64,000 nucleotides of DNA from Bradyrhizobium tropiciagri. GTDB lineage: Bacteria > Pseudomonadota > Alphaproteobacteria > Rhizobiales > Xanthobacteraceae. The stretch's first letter is position 1, and the number at the start of each line of letters is the position of its first letter. Below are positions 18,558 to 30,795 of the stretch, piece after piece. The position numbers and the translations under genes are program-made. Under the pieces are notes generated by a model that was not told where the DNA came from, made no database searches, and worked only from the letters and a program-made list of their open reading frames with translations. The stretch covers positions 124,001 through 188,000 of the forward strand of contig NZ_LFLZ01000008.1 in NCBI RefSeq assembly GCF_001189845.1, in the 5' to 3' direction.

Positions 18558-18971
18558 ATGCAGGCTTCCTACGGGCAGGCGGTCAGCGCGGCCGAATCCA
18601 CGCGTTTCGTCGAACTGGTCTTCCCCGACCAGGCCAACCACTACGGGACCCTGTTCGGCGGCAGCGCGCTCAGCATGATGGGCAAGGCCGCCTTCGTGGC
18701 CGCGACGCGGCGGGCACGCCGAGCCGTGGTCATGGCAACCTCCGACAAGGTGGAATTCCATGATCCCGTTCGTGTCGGCGAACTCGTCGAGCTCACGGCG
18801 CGGGTTGAACGTGTCGGCCGCTCGTCGATGACGGTCGCCGTCGAAGTGATTGCCGAGGCCCTCATCTCGGGTGACCGGCGAACCGCGATGCGTGGCTCGT
18901 TCGAGATGGTCGCCGTCGACGAGCTGGGCAGGCCGACGCCTGTCGCACCGCTTCCGCAAAATAACCTCTGA
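18558..18971 (+). CDS. acyl-CoA thioesterase (hotdog fold)
   Basis: A 137-residue hotdog thioesterase of the YciA/cytosolic acyl-CoA hydrolase type, which cleaves acyl-CoA to free acid and CoA. The motif ELVFPDQANHYGTLFGGSAL contains the conserved Asp/Asn-H-x-G-x-x-x-GG pattern, and VMATSDKVEFHDPVRVGELV is the second conserved strand pair. ATG at 18558 is preferred; TTG at 18540 would add six residues. It is the first gene of the propionate cluster and ends 14 bases before prpD. A role in relieving propionyl-CoA build-up is a reasonable inference. Confidence 0.8.
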   Translation: MQASYGQAVSAAESTRFVELVFPDQANHYGTLFGGSALSMMGKAAFVAATRRARRAVVMATSDKVEFHDPVRVGELVELTARVERVGRSSMTVAVEVIAEALISGDRRTAMRGSFEMVAVDELGRPTPVAPLPQNNL

Positions 18972-18985
18972 CAGGAAACTGAACC

Positions 18986-20514
18986 GTGAAACTGCACAAC
19001 GTCCGAACCCATAAATCATCTGAGCATCTGCCGCGCGTGGAGCAGCTGGCCTGGAAGATTGCCGAGATCGCGTCCGATCCAGTCGCGGTCGAGCCGGCGG
19101 TGGTCGAGATGATCGGCAACCGCATCATCGACAATGCCGCTGTTGCCGCCGCCTCGCTGGCGCGGCGTCCAGTGGCCAGTGCGCGGACGCAGGCGCTCGC
19201 GCATCCCTTCAGGCCCGGCGCGACCGTGTTTGGCCTTGCACAGAGGCAGAGGATCTCACCGGAGTGGGCGGCATGGGCCAATGGCGTCGCCGTTCGCGAG
19301 CTGGACTTCCACGATACGTTCCTGGCCGCCGACTATTCCCACCCCGGTGACAACATTCCGCCGGTGCTCGCCGTGGCACAGCATTGCGGTCTCGAAGGCC
19401 GTGCGCTGCTGCGCGCCTTGCGGCCGGCTATGAAATCCAGGTCGACCTGGTGAAGGGCATCTGCCTGCACGAGCACAAGATCGACCACATCGCCCATCTC
19501 GGGCCGTCGGCCGCGGCCGGTATCGGCGCGCTTCTCAACCTGCCGACCGAGACGATCTATCAGGCGGTCCAACAAGCGCTGCACGTCACCACCACCACGC
19601 GGCAGTCGCGCAAGGGCGAGATATCGAGCTGGAAGGCCTATGCTCCCGCATTCGCCGGCAAGATGGCGATCGAGGCGGTCGATCGCGTGATGCGCGGCGA
19701 AGGTGCGCCGTCGCCGGCTTGGGAAGGCGAGGACGGCTTCGTCGCCTGGCTGCTGTCCGGACCGAAGGCCAATTACAGCGTGCCGCTGCCGGAGAAGGGC
19801 GAGCCCAAGCGCGCGATTCTCGATACCTACACCAAGGAGCATTCGGCCGAATATCAGAGCCAGGCGCTGATCGATCTCGCCCGGCGGATGGGGCCGAAGA
19901 TCGGCGATCTCACCAAGATCCAGAGCATCGTGATCCACACCAGCCATCACACCCACTATGTGATCGGCACCGGCGCCAACGATCCGCAGAAGATGGACCC
20001 CAAGGCGAGCCGTGAAACGCTCGACCACTCGATCATGTACATCTTCGCCGTCGCACTCGAGGACGGCGGCTGGCACCACCAGAAATCCTACGCGCCGGAG
20101 CGTGCCGGCCGTCCGGAGACCGTGGCGCTGTGGCACAAGATCTCCACCGTCGAGGATCCGCAGTGGACGCGGCGCTATCACAGCCCCGACCCGAAGGAGA
20201 AGGCGTTCGGCGGCCGCGTCGTGGTGACGCTGAAGGGCGGATCGACCATCAGCGACGAGATCGCGGTCGCGGATGCGCATCCGCTCGGCGCGCGCCCGTT
20301 CGCCCGTGCGCAATACGTCGCCAAGTTCCGCAGTCTCGCCGACGGCGTCGTCGCGCAGCAGGAACAGGATCGCTTCCTGGCGCTGGTGGAGCGGCTGCCC
20401 GAGTTGAAGGCCGAAGAGCTCACGGGCCTCACCTTCACGGCCGCCGCCGGCCAGCTCGGCGCGACCAGCGCAACCGGCATCTTCGATTGGTCCGGCGCGT
20501 CCGCCGGACGATAG
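18986..20514 (+). pseudogene. prpD: 2-methylcitrate dehydratase PrpD, frameshifted
   Basis: PrpD dehydrates 2-methylcitrate to 2-methylaconitate in the methylcitrate cycle of propionyl-CoA oxidation. The first segment (GTG start at 18986, behind aggaaa) contains [20 protein letters not shown] and [13 protein letters not shown], both typical MmgE/PrpD motifs. After GRALLRAL (about 19420) the frame is lost. The rest is read one frame away as [20 protein letters not shown] through [14 protein letters not shown] to the end at 20514. One missing G in TTG(G)CGGCC explains it, and the restored protein has 509 residues. With no other acnD/prpF in the cluster, loss of PrpD would break the pathway, so an assembly error must be considered. 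Confidence 0.88.
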
Positions 20515-20542
20515 ATCACAGCAGAACAACGGGAGGAACAGG

Positions 20543-21721
20543 ATGGCTATCGAACCGACCAAGCCGGCGCCGAAGAAATCGGTTGCGCTGTCGGGTGTCG
20601 TTGCAGGCAATACCGCGCTCTGTACCGTCGGCCGCACCGGCAACGACCTGCATTACCGCGGCTACGATATCCTCGATGTCGCGGAGACCTGCGAATTCGA
20701 GGAGATCGCTCATCTCCTGGTCCACGGCACCTTGCCGAATGCCGCGGAGCTTGCCGCCTACAAGGTGAAGCTGCGCAGCCTGCGCGGCCTGCCGCTGGCG
20801 GTGCGCAATGCGCTTGAGGCGCTGCCGGCGGCGGCGCATCCGATGGACGTGATGCGAAGCGGCGTCTCGACGCTCGGCTGCGTGCTTCCGGAGGCGCACG
20901 ATCATAATCATCCCGGCGCACGCGACGTCGCCGACCGGCTGATGGCCTCGCTCGGCTCGATGCTGCTGTACTGGCATCATTTTGCCCAGAATGGCCGCCG
21001 CATCGACGTCGAGACCGACGACGACACGATAGGCGGGAATTTCCTGCATCTGCTGCATGGACGCCGCCCGTCCGCATCCCACGTCCGCGCGATGCACACC
21101 TCGCTCAACCTCTATGCCGAGCATGAGTTCAACGCCTCGACCTTCACCGCCCGCTCGATCGCGGGAACCGGCGCGGACATCTATTCGGCGATCACGGGTG
21201 CGATCGGCGCGCTGCGCGGGCCCAAGCACGGCGGCGCCAACGAGGTCGCCTTCGAGGTGCAGAAGCGCTATGATGGCGTCGATGATGCCGACGCTGACAT
21301 CCGCCGCCGGGTCGCCGCCAAGGAGGTGGTGATCGGTTTCGGGCATCCGGTCTACACGATCGCCGACCCGCGCAACAAGGTGATCAAGGAGGTCGCGCGG
21401 CGGCTGTCGGCGGAAGCGGGCTCGATGAAGATGTTCGAGATCGCCGACCGGATCGAGGCCGCGATGGCCGAGACCAAGAATATGTTTGCCAATCTGGACT
21501 GGTTCAGTGCGGTATCCTACCACATGATGGGCGTTCCGACCGCGATGTTCACGCCGCTGTTCGTGATCGCGCGCACCTCCGGCTGGGCCGCCCACATCAT
21601 CGAGCAACGCACCGACAACAAGATCATCCGGCCCTCGGCAAACTATGTAGGTCCGGAGAACCTGACTTTCGTGCCGATCGAGCGCCGGGGCAACCCGCCG
21701 TCATCCGTGCGCGCCGCGTAA
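20543..21721 (+). CDS. prpC: 2-methylcitrate synthase
   Basis: A 392-residue citrate synthase family enzyme that condenses propionyl-CoA with oxaloacetate to 2-methylcitrate. The family's catalytic regions are visible: [18 protein letters not shown] (His), [16 protein letters not shown] (His) and, near the C-terminus, the Asp-containing [20 protein letters not shown]. The length of about 390 is typical of PrpC, shorter than the housekeeping citrate synthase with its N-terminal extension. ATG at 20543 follows ggaggaacagg. It lies between prpD and prpB with a 28-base gap to prpD, and the context secures methylcitrate over citrate synthase. Confidence 0.93.
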   Translation: MAIEPTKPAPKKSVALSGVVAGNTALCTVGRTGNDLHYRGYDILDVAETCEFEEIAHLLVHGTLPNAAELAAYKVKLRSLRGLPLAVRNALEALPAAAHPMDVMRSGVSTLGCVLPEAHDHNHPGARDVADRLMASLGSMLLYWHHFAQNGRRIDVETDDDTIGGNFLHLLHGRRPSASHVRAMHTSLNLYAEHEFNASTFTARSIAGTGADIYSAITGAIGALRGPKHGGANEVAFEVQKRYDGVDDADADIRRRVAAKEVVIGFGHPVYTIADPRNKVIKEVARRLSAEAGSMKMFEIADRIEAAMAETKNMFANLDWFSAVSYHMMGVPTAMFTPLFVIARTSGWAAHIIEQRTDNKIIRPSANYVGPENLTFVPIERRGNPPSSVRAA

Positions 21722-21731
21722 AGGACCCTGC

Positions 21732-22655
21732 ATGCCCTATCTCGTTGCATCCGACTTGCCATCGGAATCCGCCGGCCGACGATTTCGCGAGCTGCTGAAA
21801 TGCCCCGGCATCCTGAAGCTGCCGGGCGCGCACAACGGGATGGCGGCACTGCAAGCCAAGCGCGCCGGATTCGACGGCCTGTATCTGTCCGGCGCGGCCA
21901 TGACCGCATCGATGGGCTTGCCGGATCTCGGCATCATCACGGTCGATGAAGTCAGCTTCTTCATACGGCAGATCGTCCGCGCCTCGGGCCTGCCGCTCTT
22001 GGTCGATGCTGACACCGGATATGGCGAGGCGCTCAATGTCATGCACGCCGTTCGGGTATTCGAGGAGGCAGGAGCGGGCGCACTGCACCTCGAGGATCAG
22101 ATCCTGCCGAAGAAGTGCGGGCATCTGAATGACAAGCGGCTCGCTGACGCGCATGACATGGCGGCCAAGATCGCGGCGGCGGCGAAGGCGCGGCGCGATC
22201 TCGTCATCATCGCCCGCACTGATGCGGCGGCGAGCGAGGGGCTCGACGGCGCCGTGGCCCGCGCCAAGCTCTACATGGAGGCCGGCGCCGACGCCATCTT
22301 CCCGGAGGCGCTCAACACCGAAGACATGTTCCGCGCCTTTGCGCAGCGGATGCCTGATGTGCCGCTACTCGCCAACATGACGGAATTCGGCAAGACGCCG
22401 TTCTACACGGCCGCCGAGTTCGAGGCGATGGGCTACGCCATGGTGATCTGGCCGGTATCCGCGCTGCGCGTCGCCAACAAGGCGCAGGAAGCGCTCTATG
22501 CGGCGATCGCGCGCGACGGTGGCACGCACGGTGTCGTCGAGCGGATGCAGACCCGCGCCGAGCTTTATGCCACGATAGGCCTGCATGAGTACGAGGCGCT
22601 CGACGCCTCGATCGTCCAGACCATCATTCCCGAGGGCATGCCGCAGCGGCGCTAG
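21732..22655 (+). CDS. prpB: 2-methylisocitrate lyase
   Basis: A 307-residue member of the isocitrate lyase/PEP mutase superfamily that splits 2-methylisocitrate into pyruvate and succinate. Visible motifs are GLYLSGAAMTASMGLPDLG, the metal-binding LVDADTGYGEALNV, and LPKKCGHL with the catalytic Cys of the KxCGH loop. The start is 10 bases after the prpC stop with aaggac upstream, so the genes are co-transcribed. The gene converges on a small gene and metE. Confidence 0.93.
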   Translation: MPYLVASDLPSESAGRRFRELLKCPGILKLPGAHNGMAALQAKRAGFDGLYLSGAAMTASMGLPDLGIITVDEVSFFIRQIVRASGLPLLVDADTGYGEALNVMHAVRVFEEAGAGALHLEDQILPKKCGHLNDKRLADAHDMAAKIAAAAKARRDLVIIARTDAAASEGLDGAVARAKLYMEAGADAIFPEALNTEDMFRAFAQRMPDVPLLANMTEFGKTPFYTAAEFEAMGYAMVIWPVSALRVANKAQEALYAAIARDGGTHGVVERMQTRAELYATIGLHEYEALDASIVQTIIPEGMPQRR

Positions 22656-22679
22656 TCGCCGGGCAGGAGCGGCGCTCGT

Positions 22680-22889
22680 TCAAGAGCGCCGCTCTCCCGC
22701 CTCACCGAGGTTAACCGCCAGAATTTCTTCCGGCGTTTCGTTCACCTCGATGATTTGTGCGTTGCTGCCGACGAATTCCAGGATCGTCTTCTTACCCTCG
22801 CGCGACATGCCGCCTACCAGCGAGATGTTGACGTAGTAGGGGTCAGCTTTGCCAAAGCGGGTGCATTTGATCCAGAACTGCATCGGCAT
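22680..22889 (-). CDS. small hypothetical protein downstream of metE
   Basis: A 69-residue protein, [20 protein letters not shown] and onward, with a single Cys and an [12 protein letters not shown] ending. It starts 12 bases after the metE stop, so it is likely translated from the metE message and controlled by the same riboswitch. ATG at 22889 has GGAGAATGCCG just upstream. I do not recognise a domain; a small beta-rich fold is suggested by the alternating pattern. Confidence 0.65.
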   Translation of the reverse strand: MPMQFWIKCTRFGKADPYYVNISLVGGMSREGKKTILEFVGSNAQIIEVNETPEEILAVNLGEAGERRS

Positions 22890-22901
22890 TCTCCGTAGAT
22901 G

Positions 22902-25247
22902 TCAGGAAGCGGCGCGCAACTCGCGCGCGGCTGCGACCATGTTGACGAGGGCGGGGCGGACCTCCTCCCACTTGCGCGTCTTCAGGCCGCAATCCGGGTT
23001 GATCCAGAGCTGGCCGTCGGACAGACGCTGGCGCGCCAGCTTGAGCAGCTCGGTCATCTCGTTGATCTCAGGTACCCGCGGCGAGTGGATGTCGTAGACG
23101 CCGGGACCGATCTCGTTCGGATAGCGGTAGCTCCGGAACGCATCCAACAGCTCCATCTTCGAGCGCGAGGTCTCGATCGAGATCACGTCGGCATCCATTG
23201 CGCCGATCGCGTCGATGATGTCATTGAACTCGGAGTAGCACATGTGGGTGTGGATCTGGGTCTCGTCGCGGACGCCGGACGAACAGATGCGGAAGCATTC
23301 CACCGCCCAGTCGAGATAGGTGGTCCACTCCGAACGGCGAAGCGGCAGACCTTCGCGCAGCGCCGCCTCGTCGATCTGAATCATGCCCGCGCCGGCACCT
23401 TCGAGGTCGGCGACCTCGTCGCGGATCGCCAGCGCGATCTGCCGGCAGGCTTCGCTGCGCGGGATGTCGTCGCGAACGAACGACCAATTCAGGATCGTGA
23501 CCGGGCCGGTCAGCATCGCCTTCATCGGCTTTTTGGTCAGCGACTGCGCGTATTGCCACCATTCGACCGTCATCGGCTTCGGGCGCGACACGTCGCCGAA
23601 CAGGATCGGCGGCCGGACGTAGCGCGAGCCGTAGGACTGCACCCAGGCATGCTCGGTGAAGACAAATCCGGAGAGCTGCTCGCCGAAATACTGCACCATG
23701 TCGTTGCGTTCGAACTCGCCGTGGACCAGCACATCAAGGCCGATGGCTTCCTGCCAGCGCACAGTCTCTGCCGTCTGCTCCTGCAGGAAGGTCTTGTAGC
23801 TGGCGTCGCTGAGGCTGCCCTTGGCATGCGCGGCGCGCGACTTGCGGACCTCGGGCGTCTGAGGGAACGAGCCGATGGTCGTGGTCGGGAAGGCCGGCAG
23901 GTTGAACCGCGCCCGCTGCACCTCGGTCCGTTCCTCGAACGAGCTGGCACGGCCGCGCATCGCGGCGTCGATGCCGGCCATGCGCCGAGTGACTTTTGCA
24001 TCGTGAATCCGCGGCGAGGTCTTGCGCGCGGCGGCAGCCGCGTCGGAAGTCGTCAGCGCCGCAGCGATCGAATCGCGGCCGTTTGCGAGGGCAGTGCCGA
24101 GCGCGGCCAGGTCCTCCATCTTCTGCACCGAGAAGGCGAGCCAGCTCTTCACCTCGGCGTCGAGCTTGGCTTCGAGGGCGAGGTCGATCGGGACGTGCAG
24201 CAGCGAGCAGGACGGCGCGATCTGCACGCGATCCTTGCCGAGCTTCGCGATGACGGGCTCGAGCCGGTCGAGCAGTTTGCTGAGATCGGCGCGCCAGATG
24301 TTGCGGCCGTCAAGCACGCCGAGCGAGACGACGCGCTCGGCGGGCAGGTGGGCGAGGTCGTCGAGCTGTTCGGGCGCGCGCACCAGGTCGAGATGCAGGC
24401 CGGCGACGGGGAGCGCAAACGCGGTGTCGCGGTTCTCGCCAAGGCTGCCGAAATAGCTCGCCAGCATGATCCTGATCTGCGGCACCGCCTTGGCGATCTC
24501 GCCATATGCGCGACGCAGCGCATTCCGTGCGGTATCGTCGAGATCGAGCACCAGGCAGGGCTCGTCGAGCTGCACCCATTCGGCGCCGCGGGCGGCAAGC
24601 TCGCGCAGCACCTCGATGTAGACCGGAAGCAGGCGGTCCAGCAGCGACAACGGCTCGAAGCCGGCATCCTTGCTCTTGGCGAGTTTCAGGAAGGTGACTG
24701 GGCCGACCAGCACCGGCCGGGTCTGGTAGCCGAGCGCCTTGGCTTCCTCATACTCCTCGATCGGTTTGCGCGAGGCGAGGCGGAACTGCTGATCGCTGGA
24801 CAGTTCGGGCACCATGTAGTGGTAGTTGGTGTCGAACCATTTGGTCATCTCCTGCGCCGGTACGCCATGACCGTGGCCATGATGGGCGTGACCGCACGAC
24901 GCGTCATGCCCGCTGCCTTCAGCACCACGCGCCATCGCAAAGTAGGTCGCAAGCGGCACCGGGCCGCTGCTCCAGCCATACATGGCCGGGATCGCGCCGA
25001 CCATCACCGAGGTGTCGAGCACCTGGTCGTAGAACGAGAAGTCGTTCGACGGGATCACCGAGACGCCGAGTTTCTTCTGCCGTGCCCAGTTCGCGGCGCG
25101 CAGACCGACGCCGGTATCGATCAGCGCCTTTTCGTTCGTCGCGCCGGACCAGAAGCTTTCCAGCGCGAGCTTGAGTTCACGGCGCGGACCGATCCGCGGC
25201 GTGCCGAGAGTCGCAACAGCAAGTGAGGAGATAGATGTGGAGGACAT
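22902..25247 (-). CDS. metE: cobalamin-independent methionine synthase
   Basis: MetE methylates homocysteine with methyltetrahydropteroyltriglutamate without B12. It has 781 residues, somewhat longer than the E. coli enzyme. The N-terminal half carries [20 protein letters not shown] and the [16 protein letters not shown] motif. The C-terminal half carries the zinc ligands: His and Cys in [11 protein letters not shown], Glu in [11 protein letters not shown], and Cys in [11 protein letters not shown]. Residues 112-128 form a His-rich insert ([16 protein letters not shown]). The start at 25247 gives [15 protein letters not shown]; upstream codons to 25367 lie in the riboswitch leader and are not coding. 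A cobalamin riboswitch precedes it, so it should be made when B12 is short. Confidence 0.96.
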   Translation of the reverse strand: MSSTSISSLAVATLGTPRIGPRRELKLALESFWSGATNEKALIDTGVGLRAANWARQKKLGVSVIPSNDFSFYDQVLDTSVMVGAIPAMYGWSSGPVPLATYFAMARGAEGSGHDASCGHAHHGHGHGVPAQEMTKWFDTNYHYMVPELSSDQQFRLASRKPIEEYEEAKALGYQTRPVLVGPVTFLKLAKSKDAGFEPLSLLDRLLPVYIEVLRELAARGAEWVQLDEPCLVLDLDDTARNALRRAYGEIAKAVPQIRIMLASYFGSLGENRDTAFALPVAGLHLDLVRAPEQLDDLAHLPAERVVSLGVLDGRNIWRADLSKLLDRLEPVIAKLGKDRVQIAPSCSLLHVPIDLALEAKLDAEVKSWLAFSVQKMEDLAALGTALANGRDSIAAALTTSDAAAAARKTSPRIHDAKVTRRMAGIDAAMRGRASSFEERTEVQRARFNLPAFPTTTIGSFPQTPEVRKSRAAHAKGSLSDASYKTFLQEQTAETVRWQEAIGLDVLVHGEFERNDMVQYFGEQLSGFVFTEHAWVQSYGSRYVRPPILFGDVSRPKPMTVEWWQYAQSLTKKPMKAMLTGPVTILNWSFVRDDIPRSEACRQIALAIRDEVADLEGAGAGMIQIDEAALREGLPLRRSEWTTYLDWAVECFRICSSGVRDETQIHTHMCYSEFNDIIDAIGAMDADVISIETSRSKMELLDAFRSYRYPNEIGPGVYDIHSPRVPEINEMTELLKLARQRLSDGQLWINPDCGLKTRKWEEVRPALVNMVAAARELRAAS

Positions 25248-25335
25248 TGGCTTAACCCCAAAAGTTGGGGGCAAAGGCCGTAGTGACACGTCTGGACTCC
25301 GCAAGACGCGGAGGCGCATGCGGGGTCGCAACCGC

Positions 25336-25540
25336 ACCACCGGGACACCCCGCCCGAGGACGTTCATGTTGTCGGGGCAGGTCTCCTGGCTCGCGGGTCT
25401 TCACCGTCGTCCTGCCTTCCCGAAGCTTTCGCCTCAGTGACTTTGAATGGACAACAGCTCACCGCTTACAGTTGCGGGGGCAGCGCCGGCATCGCACCGG
25501 CTTCCCTCTTAGCTCCAGGTCAAACGGGACTTGGAGAACC
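25336..25540 (-). promoter_or_regulatory. cobalamin riboswitch (metE leader)
   Basis: Minus strand: GGGAAGCCGGTGCGATGCCG, then CGCTGCCCCCGCAACTGTAA (about 25484-25465), GGGAAGGCAGGACGACGG, and the perfect B12 box GCGAGCCAGGAGACCTGCCC (25394-25375). The shared motif GGGCGGGGTGTCCCGG follows about 18 bases later (25356-25341). The expression platform lies in the 88 bases up to the start codon. This is a textbook cobalamin-riboswitch/metE arrangement that represses metE when cobalamin is available. Confidence 0.95.
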
Positions 25541-25807
25541 TCGACGTGTCTGATTAGCTGCTGTGAGCCGGTCACGTCAACCTTTGCAGGATCAGCGTAA
25601 GGCGCGTTGGAGCTAATCCATGGTTCGGATTGAACATTTGCGGATGAGCCGCAGCGCGCCAGTGGCCTGGCCTGCAAGGCGATCGCGTCGCGACGTTGAC
25701 GCTGTCTGACATAATACCTTTATGGTTGGCGCGATGAGGCGACGATTCTGGAACTATCCTGGTGTGCAGATTGGAGTGGCCTGAATGAGCGCTCCACTCG
25801 CGCAAGC
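25541..25807. other. divergent intergenic region between metE leader and plus-strand operon
   Basis: It should hold the metE promoter (minus strand) and the promoter of the plus-strand pair beginning at 25808. No second riboswitch core is seen on the plus strand. A possible but weak sigma-70-like TTGACG lies near 25696. Confidence 0.4.
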
Positions 25808-26830
25808 GTGATCGATCGAATGCCGACAGATCCGTCCGTCATGTCTCTGCTCGCGGAGCAGCTCGCCGACACGGAGGCCGGCTGGAGCGTTGGTACGTTC
25901 GGCGCCATCGCAGAGTTCACGCGCGAGTCCAATGAAGCCATCGACCTGACGCAGGCCGGTGATGCGATCCGGGCCGTGACCGACAAGGGCGGAATCGGCA
26001 TCGCGCCTCACCAGGACTTGCGACCGATCGCATCGGAAACGCCGACGACCGACAGCTGGGCGCATCGTGTCGCTCTCTGCCTTCCGCTGGAACGATGCGC
26101 CATGAGCGGGCGAACGGAGCTGACCGAAATCGGTCCGGATCACGACGCGCTGCGCGACCGGGATCGTAACGGCGTCCTGTTCGACCTTGGGTTGGGAGCG
26201 CTGCATATTGATGCCTGCATACGGCTCGACGACGAGGACGTTGTCGCTGCACTGAGGAGCCGTGTCGGAGTATCTCTGTTTGCGCCGGGTAATGACGCCA
26301 TGGCGATTATCTTCGCAGCCAATCCGCATCGCGTCTTCATCAGCCGTGTCGGGCGGGTCGAGGTGTTTCAGCCGATTCCGCCTCCGGGCGGAAGGAGCCC
26401 GGACGGTCCGCACACACATGTTCTGCCGAAACTGCTGGCGCACGGCCGTGCTCATGCTGCGACCGAGCCGCTGCCGGACCGTTGGATTCCCTGCGCGCAT
26501 CTTTATCCGGCGCACCCCTTGCGCGATCAGCTCGGCCGCAAGCGTGCACTTCGACCGGGACGTCACGCTGCATTTCAAATGCTGCTCGAACGCTTTGGAT
26601 TGCCTGAACTGCTGACCCTGAAGCGTCAGGTCATCGAGGCCGTCGCCGCCGGGCAGGCTCCAGAGACGATTGTCCTGCCCAGCGATCGTTTCAGCAGGGC
26701 GACCGTCCGGGTCGCGCTTCGACAATTGGGCGCAACGGAGCAACTGACGCCGGTGCTGGTCGAATGGCTTGCTGTGCACGACCGGCTCGATCTGATAGAT
26801 TCCGAGAACCCGATGGAAGCGCCGCACTGA
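25808..26830 (+). CDS. uncharacterised protein between metE and nrdAB
   Basis: A protein of 340 residues (GTG start at 25808) or 336 residues (ATG at 25820, MPTDPSVMSLLAEQLADTEA). The N-terminal ADTEAGWSVGTFGAIAEFTR and the segment ACIRLDDEDVVAALRSRVG look like a real folded protein, and the C-terminus reads LGATEQLTPVLVEWLAVHDR. There is no signal peptide or membrane segment. I do not recognise the family with certainty; similar rhizobial proteins are annotated only as DUF proteins. It lies 47 bases before a membrane-protein gene on the same strand, suggesting one operon. A long minus-strand frame over the same bases (25754-26827) is Arg-rich and judged a shadow. Confidence 0.6.
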   Translation: MIDRMPTDPSVMSLLAEQLADTEAGWSVGTFGAIAEFTRESNEAIDLTQAGDAIRAVTDKGGIGIAPHQDLRPIASETPTTDSWAHRVALCLPLERCAMSGRTELTEIGPDHDALRDRDRNGVLFDLGLGALHIDACIRLDDEDVVAALRSRVGVSLFAPGNDAMAIIFAANPHRVFISRVGRVEVFQPIPPPGGRSPDGPHTHVLPKLLAHGRAHAATEPLPDRWIPCAHLYPAHPLRDQLGRKRALRPGRHAAFQMLLERFGLPELLTLKRQVIEAVAAGQAPETIVLPSDRFSRATVRVALRQLGATEQLTPVLVEWLAVHDRLDLIDSENPMEAPH

Positions 26831-26877
26831 GTGTCGAGCAGCATGGGACGCGAGAAATTGCTGGAAGGAAGTATGTC

Positions 26878-27459
26878 ATGGCTTTGAACGATCTGCGCTC
26901 CAGCGATCACTTCCGCCTGCAACCGGTCGAGCCGCGTTACGCGCCGATGTTCTGCTTTGTGCTCTTGACCGCCGCTTCCGCGCTGGCGAGCTTTGTGTTC
27001 GCTTGTGCGACGCCGTTTGCGGCATTCGCGGTGATCGCGGCGGCTGTGCTGCCGCTGCGCGGGGCCATACTGGTGGTGTTTGGCACATGGCTGGTCAATC
27101 AGACCATCGGGTTCAGCGCGCTGCATTATCCGATCGATGCCAAGACCATCGCCTGGGGTTTTGTGATCGGGGCCGCGGCCCTCGCTGGCACCGCAGCGGC
27201 ATCCGTCGTATTCCGCCAACTGCCTCGGAACCGGGTGCTGGGCTCCTTCCTGCTCGCCTTCGTCTGCGCCTACGCCGCCTATGAAATCACGCTGTTGGCT
27301 GCCACGCCGGTCCTCGGCGGAGCCGGGGCGTTCACCCCTGCGATCGTCGCGCGCATCGGGTTGCGCTGTGCGCTCTGGCTTGCGGGTCTAGTTGCGGCCT
27401 GCGAAATCGTTCGCCTGCTCAATCCGTTTGGTCGTGGACGGGCGGTTCGGTTACCGTAA
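26878..27459 (+). CDS. six-helix membrane protein, candidate corrinoid or cobalt transporter
   Basis: A 193-residue integral membrane protein with about six hydrophobic helices: FCFVLLTAASALASFVFACA, FAAFAVIAAAVLPLRGAIL, AWGFVIGAAALAGTAAASVV, GSFLLAFVCAYAAYEITLL and a C-terminal IGLRCALWLAGLVAACEIV. A polar loop WLVNQTIGFSALHYP lies between helices. Size and topology resemble ECF-type S-components and the BtuM class of small B12 transporters, but I see no decisive signature. The location between two cobalamin-riboswitch genes makes B12 or cobalt a reasonable guess only. ATG at 26878 follows ggaaggaag, an excellent ribosome site. Confidence 0.6.
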   Translation: MALNDLRSSDHFRLQPVEPRYAPMFCFVLLTAASALASFVFACATPFAAFAVIAAAVLPLRGAILVVFGTWLVNQTIGFSALHYPIDAKTIAWGFVIGAAALAGTAAASVVFRQLPRNRVLGSFLLAFVCAYAAYEITLLAATPVLGGAGAFTPAIVARIGLRCALWLAGLVAACEIVRLLNPFGRGRAVRLP

Positions 27460-27604
27460 CCCCACGGGGGTCCAAAGTGATTCATCCACAGACCGCTAAC
27501 GTGGCTTTGGATAAGCGTTAAAATATTTTGGATAGGCCGTCTGACGGGCGTTGACACCCTGTCCCAAATCACACCAGATATAGGCGTCACGGTCTGCCAT
27601 ATCT

Positions 27605-27815
27605 CTAGATTTGGTGGCTAAGAGGGAAGCCGGTGAACTACGGGTTGATCCGTAAAACTCCGGCGCTGCCCCCGCAACTGTAAGCAGTGAGTTGTTCCCG
27701 TTTGCATAAGTCACTGATGCCGCAAGGCATTGGGAAGACGAGGGAGCAATGACGACCTGCGAGCCAGGAGACCTGCCGCGACACCGAATCTACGTCCACG
27801 GGCGGGGTGTCCCGG
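27605..27815 (+). promoter_or_regulatory. cobalamin riboswitch (nrdAB leader)
   Basis: Plus strand: AGAGGGAAGCCGGTGAACTA, then GCGCTGCCCCCGCAACTGTA (about 27664-27683), TTGGGAAGACGAGGGAGCAA and the perfect B12 box GCGAGCCAGGAGACCTGCC (27760-27778). The motif GGGCGGGGTGTCCCGG follows at 27800-27815. About 95 further bases lead to the nrdA start. Control of a class I ribonucleotide reductase by a B12 riboswitch is known from Streptomyces coelicolor nrdABS; here it implies that nrdAB replaces a B12-dependent class II enzyme under limitation. Confidence 0.95.
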
Positions 27816-27909
27816 CGGTCGCATGCAGAGCCGTGCCGGTGGCGCCAGCCGCCGGGTGATGCAGCGCCCCCTGACATCCAGCCCCAACAAGCATCACGGG
27901 GTCTGCACG

Positions 27910-30783
<2,874 letters not shown>

Positions 30784-30795
30784 AGGATCAAGAAC

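Noticed and set aside
22899..25226. Long plus-strand open frame (775 codons) opposite metE
   Set aside because: It is the complement of metE, is rich in Arg/His/Asp/Gly without domain-like pattern, and metE has full motifs.
25754..26827. Minus-strand frame of 357 codons opposite the gene at 25808
   Set aside because: It is Arg/Gln/His-rich and would overlap the metE promoter region; the plus-strand frame is more protein-like and has operon spacing to the next gene. Some doubt remains.
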